Shown: one piece after another, positions 1 to 8,276 of the stretch
Position numbering within the stretch: the stretch's first letter is position 1
Layout of the letters: each line of letters starts with the position of its first letter
Origin: Barnesiella merdipullorum
GTDB lineage: Bacteria > Bacteroidota > Bacteroidia > Bacteroidales > Barnesiellaceae
Reading direction: 5' to 3'
Assembly (NCBI GenBank): GCA_019116365.1
Contig: DXBT01000036.1
Span: 37,056-101,055, forward strand
DNA length: 64,000 nt
The notes under the pieces: generated by a model
The model's input: only the letters and a program-made list of their open reading frames with translations
What the model was told of the DNA's origin: nothing
Databases searched by the model: none
Translations under genes and position numbers: made by a program

Positions 1-738
1 AAAGCCATAAGATACTTTCACATTCAGGTTGTTGCGCTCCTGTGAACCTTTCTTTGTGGTGATGATAATCACTCCATAGGCACCCCGCGAACCATAAATG
101 GCCGTGGCCGAAGCATCTTTGAGAATATCAACGCTCTCCACATCGTCCATGTTGATCATATTTAAAGGTACATCGGTGGGGACACCGTCGATAACCAGAA
201 GGGGATCGCTGTTGTTGATAGAGCCTATACCCCTGATTTTCATACTTACGTTGCTACCCGGAGCACCGCTCGAGACAACTTGTAAACCAGGAGCTCGTCC
301 TTGTAAGGCGGCACCAAGGCTCGGCGATGGCTGGCGGGCCAAATCTTTGGATGAGACTTGCGAAATTGCACCTGTCAAGTCGCTCTTCTTTTGAATACCA
401 TACCCGATGACCACAATCTCATCGAGCATTTCGTTATTTTCGTGCATGACGATTTGCATCACACTCTGCCCGTTGACGGGAACATCCTGTGCCACATAGC
501 CTACATAACTGAGGTGCAACACGGGATGAGCCGTGTTGAGATTGAGACTGAAGTGCCCGTCAATATCGGTTACGGTACGGTTCGAACCTCCCTTCTCCGA
601 CACATTGACCCCGATAAGCGGCTCTTGATTTACATCGAGAACAACGCCCTCGACCTTACTCTGAGCCCATGCGGCAAGCGGCAATAAGCATAAGAGGATT
701 GTACAGAATACGATCCTGCCAAAATGGTTGTTTTTCAT
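1..738 (-). CDS. SusC/RagA-family TonB-dependent outer-membrane receptor, N-terminal part (runs off the window)
   Basis: The minus strand is open from an ATG at 738 to the window edge (246 codons). It begins with a signal peptide ending in AWAQS, followed by a carboxypeptidase-regulatory-like (CNA-B type) domain at about residues 27-105, the DEIVVIGYG TonB-box-like segment, and the start of the plug domain with MKIRGIGSINNSDPLLVIDG and ATAIYGSRGAYGVIIITTKKG-like family signatures. These are diagnostic of SusC-like importers, which form the outer-membrane channel for glycans or peptides together with a SusD lipoprotein. The SusE/F-like gene lies 76 bp upstream on the same strand. The barrel and any susD gene lie outside the window, so the substrate cannot be inferred. 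Confidence 0.93.
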   Translation of the reverse strand, partial: MKNNHFGRIVFCTILLCLLPLAAWAQSKVEGVVLDVNQEPLIGVNVSEKGGSNRTVTDIDGHFSLNLNTAHPVLHLSYVGYVAQDVPVNGQSVMQIVMHENNEMLDEIVVIGYGIQKKSDLTGAISQVSSKDLARQPSPSLGAALQGRAPGLQVVSSGAPGSNVSMKIRGIGSINNSDPLLVIDGVPTDVPLNMINMDDVESVDILKDASATAIYGSRGAYGVIIITTKKGSQERNNLNVKVSYGF

Positions 739-763
739 CTATAATTTTTCTTTAGGGGGAAAA

Positions 764-804
764 GTAAAAAAGGGAGGTTGCCACACACGCCGAGCAGCCT
801 CCCC
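764..804 (-). terminator. Terminator-like hairpin between the SusE/F-like gene and susC
   Basis: Read on the minus strand, GGGAGG-C-TGC pairs with GCA-A-CCTCCC (arms 772-780 and 794-803), followed at once by TTTTTTACTTTT. The form is that of an intrinsic terminator or a processing hairpin. It lies only 25 bp before the susC start, and no TAnnTTTG promoter is visible between it and the ATG, so susC expression probably depends on transcription passing through it. Confidence 0.6.
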
Positions 805-814
805 ATAAAACAAT

Positions 815-2179
815 TTATCGAACTGCTATTTTATGTGTCGTACGGCCTTGGGCGGTTTCAATAACAAGTACATAAACGCCAGCATTGAGACCATCGTAGG
901 GCAGCAGCGTGTCGTTGACCGATGCAACTTTTCGGCCACTGATATCATAGAGAGCCATGGCACGAGCCTCGTCACACACGATTCCATAAGACTCCTGTAC
1001 CCAATCGACTACCTTGGCCTCGTCGATGCCGGTCGAGGGACCTTCGTTTTTATCGACATTCAAGGTCATTGCCTTCAGGTCAAGAATGAGAGTATAGTTA
1101 CCTACCTGGTCAGAGAGAACATTGAATTTGTTATCTACATCACTACTCAACATGATCACATTCAAGATACCCTCCTGCAAAGGAGTCATATTGCTCTCAG
1201 CACCATAAGCAACGGCACCGAAGTTATCGCCGGCAAAGAATTTCAGTTCTCCCTCTGCCAAATCGCCGGTCCAAGTATATACGCCCTCTTCGTCATTGTT
1301 TACCAGCACTTTATTATTGTCAAATACCCAACCACCAACAGCAGGTCCTACCAACCACAATTGCTCGGGATAGGAGTCTTGCGGTTCAGAGATGGTCATT
1401 TTCAAGTTCTTGGTATCGACAGTCACATCGTACAGACCCTCGATGCCTACTATAAATTTCCAATCCTCGTCGCCGCTGGTGGTATATTTCAAGTCATACT
1501 CGCCGGTTGCATCGACAGGCGTATTTGCTGCCGTAGCCACATACATGCGATTGTTCCACTTCTGCATCACCATAAATTTCAACTCGGCACCCTCATCGGC
1601 TGTATTGAGATAGAGCGAACCTTGGTAGATGCCCGAGTCGAAAGCCGTCTCACGCAAGGCGATGGAGTTCTCGATAGCCCATCCGGCATTGGTTGCCGAA
1701 CCCACGGCATAAACAGCCTCGGGGTTAGTGGCCCACTGGTCGGGCTGATCGGTACCATCGCTCACCTCGACAACCGGAGTCTCGCCCGTGAGATCGACTC
1801 TGAATTTATATCGTCCGGCAGCCGTAACCTTAAACGATTTGTCGGGAGAGGTATAATCGCTTCGAAATTCCAACTCATGCGAACCGGTCGTCAAGTCCAA
1901 ATAAGTTTCATTGAGATTATCACCCACAACCGTAGTAGCCATGGCAGGACCATAGCCCGGAGCAAAATCATAGGTAGTCACAAAACGCATACGGCCTTCG
2001 GTAAAATCGCCGGTGTATTCATACACACCCTCTTCAACCGTTACCATACGAACGACATCATCACTATTCCACTGTGCAGGAGTGGCATCACCTATTACAT
2101 ATAATGAGGTGGGATAATTATCGGCTGCTACCGTAGCCGAACACAGGGCAAGCGCCCAGAAAAGTAATCTGCTTTTCAT
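815..2179 (-). CDS. Secreted SusE/SusF-like carbohydrate-binding protein with T9SS C-terminal tail
   Basis: 454 residues. A Sec signal ends near TVAADN, and no lipobox is present (LALC has Leu before Cys). Three related beta-rich modules follow at about 20-140, 147-265 and 270-380, each with a pattern of the type LYVIGDAT..W / GVYEYTGDF..G..RF typical of SusE/SusF starch-binding domains. The last 65 residues contain ALYDISGRKV and end GRTTHKIAVR, the form of a type IX secretion sorting domain. It probably binds glycan on the cell surface as a partner of the downstream SusC receptor. Classical SusE/F proteins are lipoproteins, so attachment through the T9SS would be a different route. A promoter lies at 2245-2275. 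Confidence 0.85.
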   Translation of the reverse strand: MKSRLLFWALALCSATVAADNYPTSLYVIGDATPAQWNSDDVVRMVTVEEGVYEYTGDFTEGRMRFVTTYDFAPGYGPAMATTVVGDNLNETYLDLTTGSHELEFRSDYTSPDKSFKVTAAGRYKFRVDLTGETPVVEVSDGTDQPDQWATNPEAVYAVGSATNAGWAIENSIALRETAFDSGIYQGSLYLNTADEGAELKFMVMQKWNNRMYVATAANTPVDATGEYDLKYTTSGDEDWKFIVGIEGLYDVTVDTKNLKMTISEPQDSYPEQLWLVGPAVGGWVFDNNKVLVNNDEEGVYTWTGDLAEGELKFFAGDNFGAVAYGAESNMTPLQEGILNVIMLSSDVDNKFNVLSDQVGNYTLILDLKAMTLNVDKNEGPSTGIDEAKVVDWVQESYGIVCDEARAMALYDISGRKVASVNDTLLPYDGLNAGVYVLVIETAQGRTTHKIAVR

Positions 2180-2244
2180 GCTATTTAATTAAATGGGTTA
2201 ATAATTTATCATGAGAGAATAGTTCTCTGTTTCTGATTTTGTTA

Positions 2245-2275
2245 CAAAAATATAGGGGTTGTTTGGCCTTGTCAA
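2245..2275 (-). promoter_or_regulatory. Bacteroidetes-type promoter for the SusE/F-like gene and susC
   Basis: On the minus strand a -7 box TATTTTTG (2252-2245) is preceded 20 bp upstream by TTG (2275-2273). This fits the sigma-ABfr consensus. The leader to the ATG at 2179 is about 60 nt. Confidence 0.7.
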
Positions 2276-2416
2276 TTCGATGTAGCAAAAAAGTAGGGTT
2301 TTATTAAACTTAAATATCTTATTATTAATAAATTAACAATTCAAAAACCACCCACAAAAGTAGCTATTTTAATAGCATTTACAAACTTCAAAATTAGGAA
2401 TTTTACAAATGTTTTT

Positions 2417-2424
2417 TATCTTTG
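2417..2424 (+). promoter_or_regulatory. -7 promoter box of the DUF6377-type regulator gene
   Basis: TATCTTTG at 2417-2424 matches TAnnTTTG. A weak TTAG at 2394-2397 lies 19 bp upstream. Transcription would begin near 2431, which excludes the in-frame ATG at 2409 and points to the ATG at 2493. Confidence 0.6.
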
Positions 2425-2492
2425 CTTCACCTTTTTCTCATTTTCTTACGCTGACACACATAAGTAAACGACCGATTCTAAATTTATATTCC

Positions 2493-4130
2493 ATGACTCT
2501 CTTTCATCGACCGACCTCTCTATTGATAACCGTAGTAATGATTCTGCTATCGGGCCATAGCCCCATAGGGGCCACCAATCCAAGTTCGGCACCGTCACCA
2601 CTCACGGTCGAGGCAACCCTCGATTCGCTCGACCACCTGATCAATGAGCGCTATCGCTTCTCCCAGAAAAAAGAAAAAGAGATACAAAAGCTCAAACTCT
2701 CTCTTAAAGCCCGACAGACAGCCGAACAACAATTTCAGACTCTCGGGTATCTGATCGATGCCTATCGGGCATTCAGCATCGACTCGCAAACCGTGTATGT
2801 AAAACGTCAGATAGCCCTTGCCGACAATGTGAAGAATCACAACATGCAAGTTCAGGCCCGGCTCAACATGGTCGAGTGCCTCTACAACGCCGGTATGTAT
2901 AAAGAGGCCGACGAACTGCTGATGAAGGTGGGACGCAACTCCCTGCCCGATTATATCCTGCCCTACTACTATCATCTGAAACGTACACTCTACGGCTTGT
3001 TGGCCGACTATGCTCTGGAGCCCGAAATCCGCAACGGCTATAACAAACAGCTGAATCTCTACCGCGACTCCATCTTACAGACCAATTCCTCCAACACGTT
3101 TACATACAGCGTGGTCAAGGCCGATGAACTGACCGAGCGACATGATTATGCCGAAGCGTTGGAGATTTTGCGCAAAGCGCTCTATCAAGGTTCGCTCAAC
3201 TCTCATGACCGGGGTATCGTCTATTACTGCATGGCCGAGGTCTTTGCTCAAACCCAGCAGAACGACAGTAGCAAGATCTACTATGCTCTCTCGGCGCAAT
3301 GCGACCTGAAAGCGGCCGTGCGGGAATATGTGTCGTTGCACCGGCTGGCCGAACAACTGTTTCGCGAAGGTGATATCGAACGAGCCTACTCCTACATCAA
3401 ATGTTCAGTAGAGGATGCCCGAGCCTGCAACGCCCGGGTACGAAGCCTCGAATTCATGCCGGTGTTCACCATCATCGAAGAGGTATATCAGGCACAAATT
3501 CAAAAACAACGCAAGCTATCGATTACATTCACCTACATCACTTGTGCCTTTTGCATCATCCTGCTCATCACCTTTGTCATCCTGTTTTTCCAGAACCACA
3601 AACTCAATATCATTAAAGAGAAGCTCAACCAAACCAACCAACATTTACAAACGGTCAACGACTCGCTCACCGAGAGTAACCACGTCAAGGAAGAGTACTT
3701 GAGCCGCTACATGGACCATTGTGCCGTGTATATCGACAAAATGGACGACTACCGCCGTTCGCTCAACAAACTGGCATCGCTGGGTAAAATCGAAGAGCTC
3801 AACAAAAACCTGAAGTCACAGAATCTCATCACCAATGAACGCAAGATGTTCTATGCCGAGTTTGACCAATCGTTCCTGAAACTCTACCCCAACTTCGTCG
3901 AAAAATTCAACGAATTGCTGATCCCCGAGGCTCGCATCACCCCAAAACCCAACTCGCTCACCCCCGAGTTGCGCATCTATGCTCTGGTGCGCCTGGGCAC
4001 AACCGACAGTGTCAAGATAGCCCGATTCCTCTGCTATTCGGTTTCGACCATCTACAACTATCGGGTAAAGATTCGAAACTCGGCCATCGGCTCTCGCGAC
4101 GACTTCGAAGAGCGGGTCATGCACTTGTAA
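2493..4130 (+). CDS. DUF6377-like membrane-anchored TPR/HTH transcriptional regulator
   Basis: 545 residues from the ATG at 2493. A longer reading from 2409 would start upstream of the -7 box. An N-terminal signal or anchor (LLITVVMILLSG) is followed by about 310 residues of helical TPR-like repeats. Next come one strong transmembrane helix (ITFTYITCAFCIILLITFVI, about 341-363), a coiled coil (about 368-400), and a C-terminal LuxR-like helix-turn-helix around DSVKIARFLCYSVSTIYNYR (about 500-525). This layout, a periplasmic sensor linked through the membrane to a cytoplasmic DNA-binding domain, is that of Bacteroidetes regulators often found beside polysaccharide utilisation loci. Its divergent placement suggests that it controls the sus-like genes to its left. 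The ligand is unknown. Confidence 0.82.
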   Translation: MTLFHRPTSLLITVVMILLSGHSPIGATNPSSAPSPLTVEATLDSLDHLINERYRFSQKKEKEIQKLKLSLKARQTAEQQFQTLGYLIDAYRAFSIDSQTVYVKRQIALADNVKNHNMQVQARLNMVECLYNAGMYKEADELLMKVGRNSLPDYILPYYYHLKRTLYGLLADYALEPEIRNGYNKQLNLYRDSILQTNSSNTFTYSVVKADELTERHDYAEALEILRKALYQGSLNSHDRGIVYYCMAEVFAQTQQNDSSKIYYALSAQCDLKAAVREYVSLHRLAEQLFREGDIERAYSYIKCSVEDARACNARVRSLEFMPVFTIIEEVYQAQIQKQRKLSITFTYITCAFCIILLITFVILFFQNHKLNIIKEKLNQTNQHLQTVNDSLTESNHVKEEYLSRYMDHCAVYIDKMDDYRRSLNKLASLGKIEELNKNLKSQNLITNERKMFYAEFDQSFLKLYPNFVEKFNELLIPEARITPKPNSLTPELRIYALVRLGTTDSVKIARFLCYSVSTIYNYRVKIRNSAIGSRDDFEERVMHL

Positions 4131-4175
4131 CCCCCACGATATTCTTTTTATATACAAGACCTCTCTATCTGGACC

Positions 4176-4279
4176 TACTTTTGCACAAAAAACAATACGA
4201 TAACAGCTATTTATGTAATCTTTATTGTTAAAGAAACAGTTTTCTTAACACATGAGATGCCATAAATTTGCTACATTTG
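4176..4279 (+). promoter_or_regulatory. Three candidate -7 boxes upstream of maeB
   Basis: TACTTTTG at 4176-4183, TAAATTTG at 4263-4270 and TACATTTG at 4272-4279 all match TAnnTTTG. No clear -33 element accompanies any of them. The 231-bp gap between the regulator and maeB holds nothing else that I recognise. Confidence 0.5.
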
Positions 4280-4361
4280 CAGTTGATATGCTAACAAACT
4301 AAAAGCTATTTAACTTTTAGTCGTAACAAATTAAATTAATAATTCACTAAACGGTATATTT

Positions 4362-6647
4362 ATGTCAAAAGTATTAAAAGAAGACGCCTTAAAATATCAC
4401 AGCGAAGGCAAAGCCGGGAAGATAGAAGTCGTTCCCACCAAGCCATACAGCACGCAACGTGACCTCTCGCTGGCCTATACGCCGGGAGTGGCCGAACCCT
4501 GTCTCGAAATCGAAAAGAATCCCGACAAGGCCTATGAATACACGGCCAAAGGGAACCTGGTTGCCGTTATCTCCAACGGTACGGCCGTGCTGGGTCTGGG
4601 CGATATAGGAGCCTTGGCCGGGAAACCTGTGATGGAAGGCAAAGGTCTGCTGTTCAAGATATTTGCCGGTATCGACGTGTTCGATATCGAAATCAACGAG
4701 AAGGATCCCGACAAGTTTATCGAGGCAGTCAAAGCCATATCGCCTACCTTTGGCGGTATCAACCTCGAAGATATCAAGGCTCCCGAGTGTTTCGAAATCG
4801 AGACTCGCCTCAAGGAGGAGCTGAATATCCCCGTCATGCACGACGACCAGCATGGCACAGCCATCATCTCGGGAGCCGGACTGTTGAACGCCCTCGAGAT
4901 ACAGGGCAAGAAAATCGAAGAGGCCCGTCTCGTTGTGAACGGGGCCGGGGCTGCCGCCATTTCGTGTACCAAGCTCTACATGGGGCTGGGTATCAAACGC
5001 GAGAACATTGTCATGGTCGATAGCAAAGGAGTCATCCGGGCCGACCGTCCCAACCTGCCCCCCTCGAAACAGCAGTTTGCCACCGACCGCACCGATATCC
5101 ACACCCTCGAGGATGCCATGCGAGGGGCCGATATCTTCCTGGGACTCTCGGTAGCCGATGTGCTCACCCCCGAGATGGTACAGTCGATGAACGAGCGACC
5201 CATTGTCTTTGCCCTGGCCAACCCCAATCCCGAGATTGCCTATGACAAAGCCATGGCTTCGCGCAACGACCTTATTTTCGCCACCGGCCGCTCGGACTAT
5301 CCCAACCAGATAAACAACGTGCTGGGATTCCCCTACATCTTCCGCGGCGCCCTCGACGTGCGGGCCACAACCATCAACGAGGAGATGAAACGGGCCGCTA
5401 CTTATGCCATTGCCAAACTGACCAAAGAGCCGGTGCCCGATGTGGTCAACTCGGCCTACGGGCTGAAACGAATCTCGTTCGGCCCCGAATACATCATACC
5501 CAAAGCGCTCGATCCCCGGTTGCTCACAGCCGTGGCTCCGGCCGTAGCCAAAGCCGCCATGGAATCGGGCGTGGCCCAACATCCCATTACCGACTGGGAC
5601 GCCTACAACGACCGGCTGAAAAAACTCATGGGCTATGACAACAAGATGTTGCGCGAGTTTACCGAGATGGCCCGCAAGGATCCCAAACGGGTGGTATTTG
5701 CCGAGGCCAACCACGCCAACATGCTGCAGGCTGCAGCCACGGCCATGCGCGACGGAATATGCAAACCTATCTTGCTGGGCAACGACGAACTCATTGGCAA
5801 ACTGGCTGCCTCGATCGGCGTCGATCTCACGGGCATGCAGATTATCAACCTGCGTCACCCCGACGAGGAGGACCGCCGTTGCCGCTATGCCCAGATGCTC
5901 ACCGAGAAACGGCAACGCGAGGGCATGACCTATGCCGAGGCTCACGAGAAGATGTTCGACCGTAACTACTTCGGCATGATGATGGTCGAAGCCGGCGAGG
6001 CCGACGCCTTCATCACCGGCACCTACTCGAAGTATGCCGAGACGATACAGATTGCCAAAGAGGTGATAGGTATCCGCCCGGGCTACAAATACTTCGGTGC
6101 CATGCACATCATGAACACCAAGCGGGGTACCTATTTCATTGCCGACACGCTCATCAACCGCAAGCCTACGACCGAGACACTGGTCGATATTGCCAAGCTG
6201 GCCTACGATTCGGTGCGCTTCTTTGCCCAAGACCCGGTCATTGCCATGGTCTCCTACTCCAACTTCGGGTCGGACAACCTGGGCAGTCCGCAACGGGTAC
6301 ACGAAGCCATCAAGATTCTGCACGAGCAATATCCCGAGATGCTCATCGACGGCGAAATGCAGATGAATTTCGCACTCAACAACAAGCTGCGCGACAAGAC
6401 CTATCCCTTCAACAAACTCAAAGGACGCGAGGTCAACACCATCGTATTCCCCAACCTGAGCTCGGCCAACTCGGCCTATAAACTGATGCTCGAGATGGGT
6501 GTAGCCGAGTCGATAGGCCCCATCCAGATGGGATTGAACAAGCCTATCCACTTTACCGATATTGCCAGCTCGACGCGCGATATCGTCAACCTCACCACGG
6601 TTGCCGTCATCGACGCCATTGTGCAAGAACGTCGCAACAAACAGTAG
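4362..6647 (+). CDS. maeB: NADP-dependent malic enzyme fused to a phosphotransacetylase-like domain
   Basis: 761 residues, nearly the same length as E. coli MaeB (759). It decarboxylates malate to pyruvate and produces NADPH in the cytoplasm. The malic N-terminal domain carries SLAYTPGVAEP with Tyr39. HDDQHGTAIISGAG and the nucleotide-binding VVNGAGAAAISCTK (about 192-205) follow, then ALANPNPEI. From about residue 430 the phosphotransacetylase-like domain begins (DPKRVVFAEANHANMLQAA) and continues to the end. In characterised MaeB enzymes that domain is regulatory (acetyl-CoA response) and not catalytic. The ferredoxin-like gene follows after 19 bp and is probably cotranscribed. Confidence 0.96.
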   Translation: MSKVLKEDALKYHSEGKAGKIEVVPTKPYSTQRDLSLAYTPGVAEPCLEIEKNPDKAYEYTAKGNLVAVISNGTAVLGLGDIGALAGKPVMEGKGLLFKIFAGIDVFDIEINEKDPDKFIEAVKAISPTFGGINLEDIKAPECFEIETRLKEELNIPVMHDDQHGTAIISGAGLLNALEIQGKKIEEARLVVNGAGAAAISCTKLYMGLGIKRENIVMVDSKGVIRADRPNLPPSKQQFATDRTDIHTLEDAMRGADIFLGLSVADVLTPEMVQSMNERPIVFALANPNPEIAYDKAMASRNDLIFATGRSDYPNQINNVLGFPYIFRGALDVRATTINEEMKRAATYAIAKLTKEPVPDVVNSAYGLKRISFGPEYIIPKALDPRLLTAVAPAVAKAAMESGVAQHPITDWDAYNDRLKKLMGYDNKMLREFTEMARKDPKRVVFAEANHANMLQAAATAMRDGICKPILLGNDELIGKLAASIGVDLTGMQIINLRHPDEEDRRCRYAQMLTEKRQREGMTYAEAHEKMFDRNYFGMMMVEAGEADAFITGTYSKYAETIQIAKEVIGIRPGYKYFGAMHIMNTKRGTYFIADTLINRKPTTETLVDIAKLAYDSVRFFAQDPVIAMVSYSNFGSDNLGSPQRVHEAIKILHEQYPEMLIDGEMQMNFALNNKLRDKTYPFNKLKGREVNTIVFPNLSSANSAYKLMLEMGVAESIGPIQMGLNKPIHFTDIASSTRDIVNLTTVAVIDAIVQERRNKQ

Positions 6648-6666
6648 AAACAGGAGACAAAGTCGT

Positions 6667-7434
6667 ATGTTATACCTTGCGCATTTCAGCCCTACGGGCG
6701 GTACCCGCAAAGCTGCAGAGATTATAGGCAGGGCCATAGACCCGCAAGCTACCGAGATAGATCTCTCGGCACGAACGCTGGAGAAACTACCCCATGACCT
6801 GGGGTTGAACGATGTGTTACTGGCCGCGGTACCCGTGTTCGGAGGGCGTGTCCCCGCCATTGCCCTCGAACGGCTCAGAGAGATTACCGGTCACGACACC
6901 CCGGCTATCCCGGTGGTTGTGTATGGCAACCGCGACTACGACGACGCCCTGCTCGAATTGAAAACGGCACTGGAGTCAAACGGGTTTCGCTCGATAGCCG
7001 GCATCGCCTGTATTGCCGAACACTCCATCATGCACGTCTATGCCACGGGGCGCCCCGATGTCTCGGACGAGGAGTGCCTGAAACGGTTTGCGGCACAAAT
7101 CACGACCAAACTCGGCCAGATAAAGGGCGGGATAGCTGCCCCCATAACGGTAAAGGGAAATCCCGAATACAAGCCCTACAACGGTGTGCCCATCAAGCCA
7201 CACGCTACTCGGGCCTGCAACCGCTGCGGCACCTGTGCCACCTTGTGCCCGGTGGGTGCCATTCCCCTGGATAATCCGCAAAAGACCGATACGAAAACGT
7301 GTATCTCGTGCATGAGATGCGTCTCTGTGTGTCCGCACCAGGCCCGCAAGGTGAGCAAGCTGATGGTGGCCCTCTCTACCCAGATGCTGAAGAAAGCCTG
7401 CCAGTCGCGCAAAGAGCCCGAGCTCTTTATCTAA
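6667..7434 (+). CDS. EFR1-type protein: flavodoxin-like domain plus two [4Fe-4S] clusters
   Basis: 255 residues from the ATG at 6667. The longer open frame from 6562 would overlap maeB. The N-terminal half is flavodoxin-like with an FMN phosphate loop SPTGGTRKAA (residues 8-17). The C-terminal part holds two ferredoxin motifs with Cys184, 187, 190, 194 and Cys212, 215, 218, 222 (CNRCGTCATLCP and CISCMRCVSVCP). It is a cytoplasmic electron carrier or small oxidoreductase of unknown partner. Placement 19 bp after maeB suggests joint expression. A direct link to malate oxidation is only inference. Confidence 0.85.
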   Translation: MLYLAHFSPTGGTRKAAEIIGRAIDPQATEIDLSARTLEKLPHDLGLNDVLLAAVPVFGGRVPAIALERLREITGHDTPAIPVVVYGNRDYDDALLELKTALESNGFRSIAGIACIAEHSIMHVYATGRPDVSDEECLKRFAAQITTKLGQIKGGIAAPITVKGNPEYKPYNGVPIKPHATRACNRCGTCATLCPVGAIPLDNPQKTDTKTCISCMRCVSVCPHQARKVSKLMVALSTQMLKKACQSRKEPELFI

Positions 7435-7500
7435 GGAAGAGCTCAACCATCGTCAAAGAAGAGGGAGAAGAAGAAAACAGGATAGCCGTCCTACTGCCCC

Positions 7501-8259
7501 TCACACGATAAAAAGAGGATGGTCGGGTGTCGAGTGACGGGAAGAATAGTGAAATCCTTCGGCCGAAAAGGCCTCTAACTCTTGGGGAGTTGTGAGTTGG
7601 TTTTTCAAAATGAAACGACTCATGGCTCCCCTCATCATTTTGGCATAAACCACAATGGTTTTGAGGGTATCGCCCTTGCTCACCTTGAACTCGGGAGTCA
7701 CTACCCGCACCTCGCGATTGAGGCGAACCCAGTCGATCGAGTGCTGTATCTCGCGGCTGGCCAGGTTCACCAAAATACCGCCGGCAGCCTGCACATCGGC
7801 AATAAGGCGGTCGGTAATGCGGGGCCTCCAATATTCGTCCATGGGAGTCCCTATCGAGGGTAACTCCACCTGATATTCCATGCGGTAGGGCTTGATGGCA
7901 TCGAGCGGACGAGAGAGACCGTAACAGGCCGAAGCAATGCGCAGATGCGACTGAGCATATTCAAAGTCGGCATCCGTGAAATCGGCCGGCGAGAGGTAAC
8001 GGAACACGATACCCGTGTAGGCCAGGAGAGCGGGAACAGCCACCGTATCGGGCGACAGAAAGTCGTGATAACGCTTGCGGGTCTGCACGGCCAAAGTGTG
8101 GTTCACACCCAGCATTCCGGCCAGTTCTTCGGCCGAATAGCCGGCCATCTCCCGGGCAATGCCAGTAGCCTCGTCGGCAAAAAGCGGAGGGGTGACTACC
8201 GGCACCTGTACTTTACTCTTTCCGGTCATGGTCTTGGCCGGCGACAACAAGATCAGCAT
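7501..8259 (-). CDS. yaaA: YaaA (UPF0246/DUF328) peroxide-stress protein
   Basis: 252 residues, the usual family length. The signatures ACYGLSRPLDAIKPYRMEY (about 115-133) and YAKMMRGAMSRFI (about 208-220) are characteristic. In E. coli YaaA lowers free iron under peroxide stress and binds DNA; the biochemical details are not known for this phylum. It lies 17 bp downstream of mutL on the same strand and is probably the last gene of that transcript. It converges with the ferredoxin-like gene across 66 bp that contain only a weak AGGA/TCCT hairpin. Confidence 0.93.
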   Translation of the reverse strand: MLILLSPAKTMTGKSKVQVPVVTPPLFADEATGIAREMAGYSAEELAGMLGVNHTLAVQTRKRYHDFLSPDTVAVPALLAYTGIVFRYLSPADFTDADFEYAQSHLRIASACYGLSRPLDAIKPYRMEYQVELPSIGTPMDEYWRPRITDRLIADVQAAGGILVNLASREIQHSIDWVRLNREVRVVTPEFKVSKGDTLKTIVVYAKMMRGAMSRFILKNQLTTPQELEAFSAEGFHYSSRHSTPDHPLFIV

Positions 8260-8276
8260 ACTGTTTTTCTGTGGGT

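Noticed and set aside
833..2104. Open frame of 423 codons on the plus strand opposite the SusE/F-like gene
   Set aside because: Complementary shadow; the minus strand encodes a signal peptide, repeated modules and a sorting tail.
2409..2492. Upstream start for the DUF6377-like regulator
   Set aside because: The -7 box at 2417-2424 lies after this ATG, so the codons cannot be on the message from that promoter.
4389..6860. Open frame of 823 codons on the minus strand opposite maeB
   Set aside because: It is a shadow of the GC-rich maeB codon pattern, with His/Gly-rich low-sense protein and no motifs. The plus frame has a full enzyme family match.
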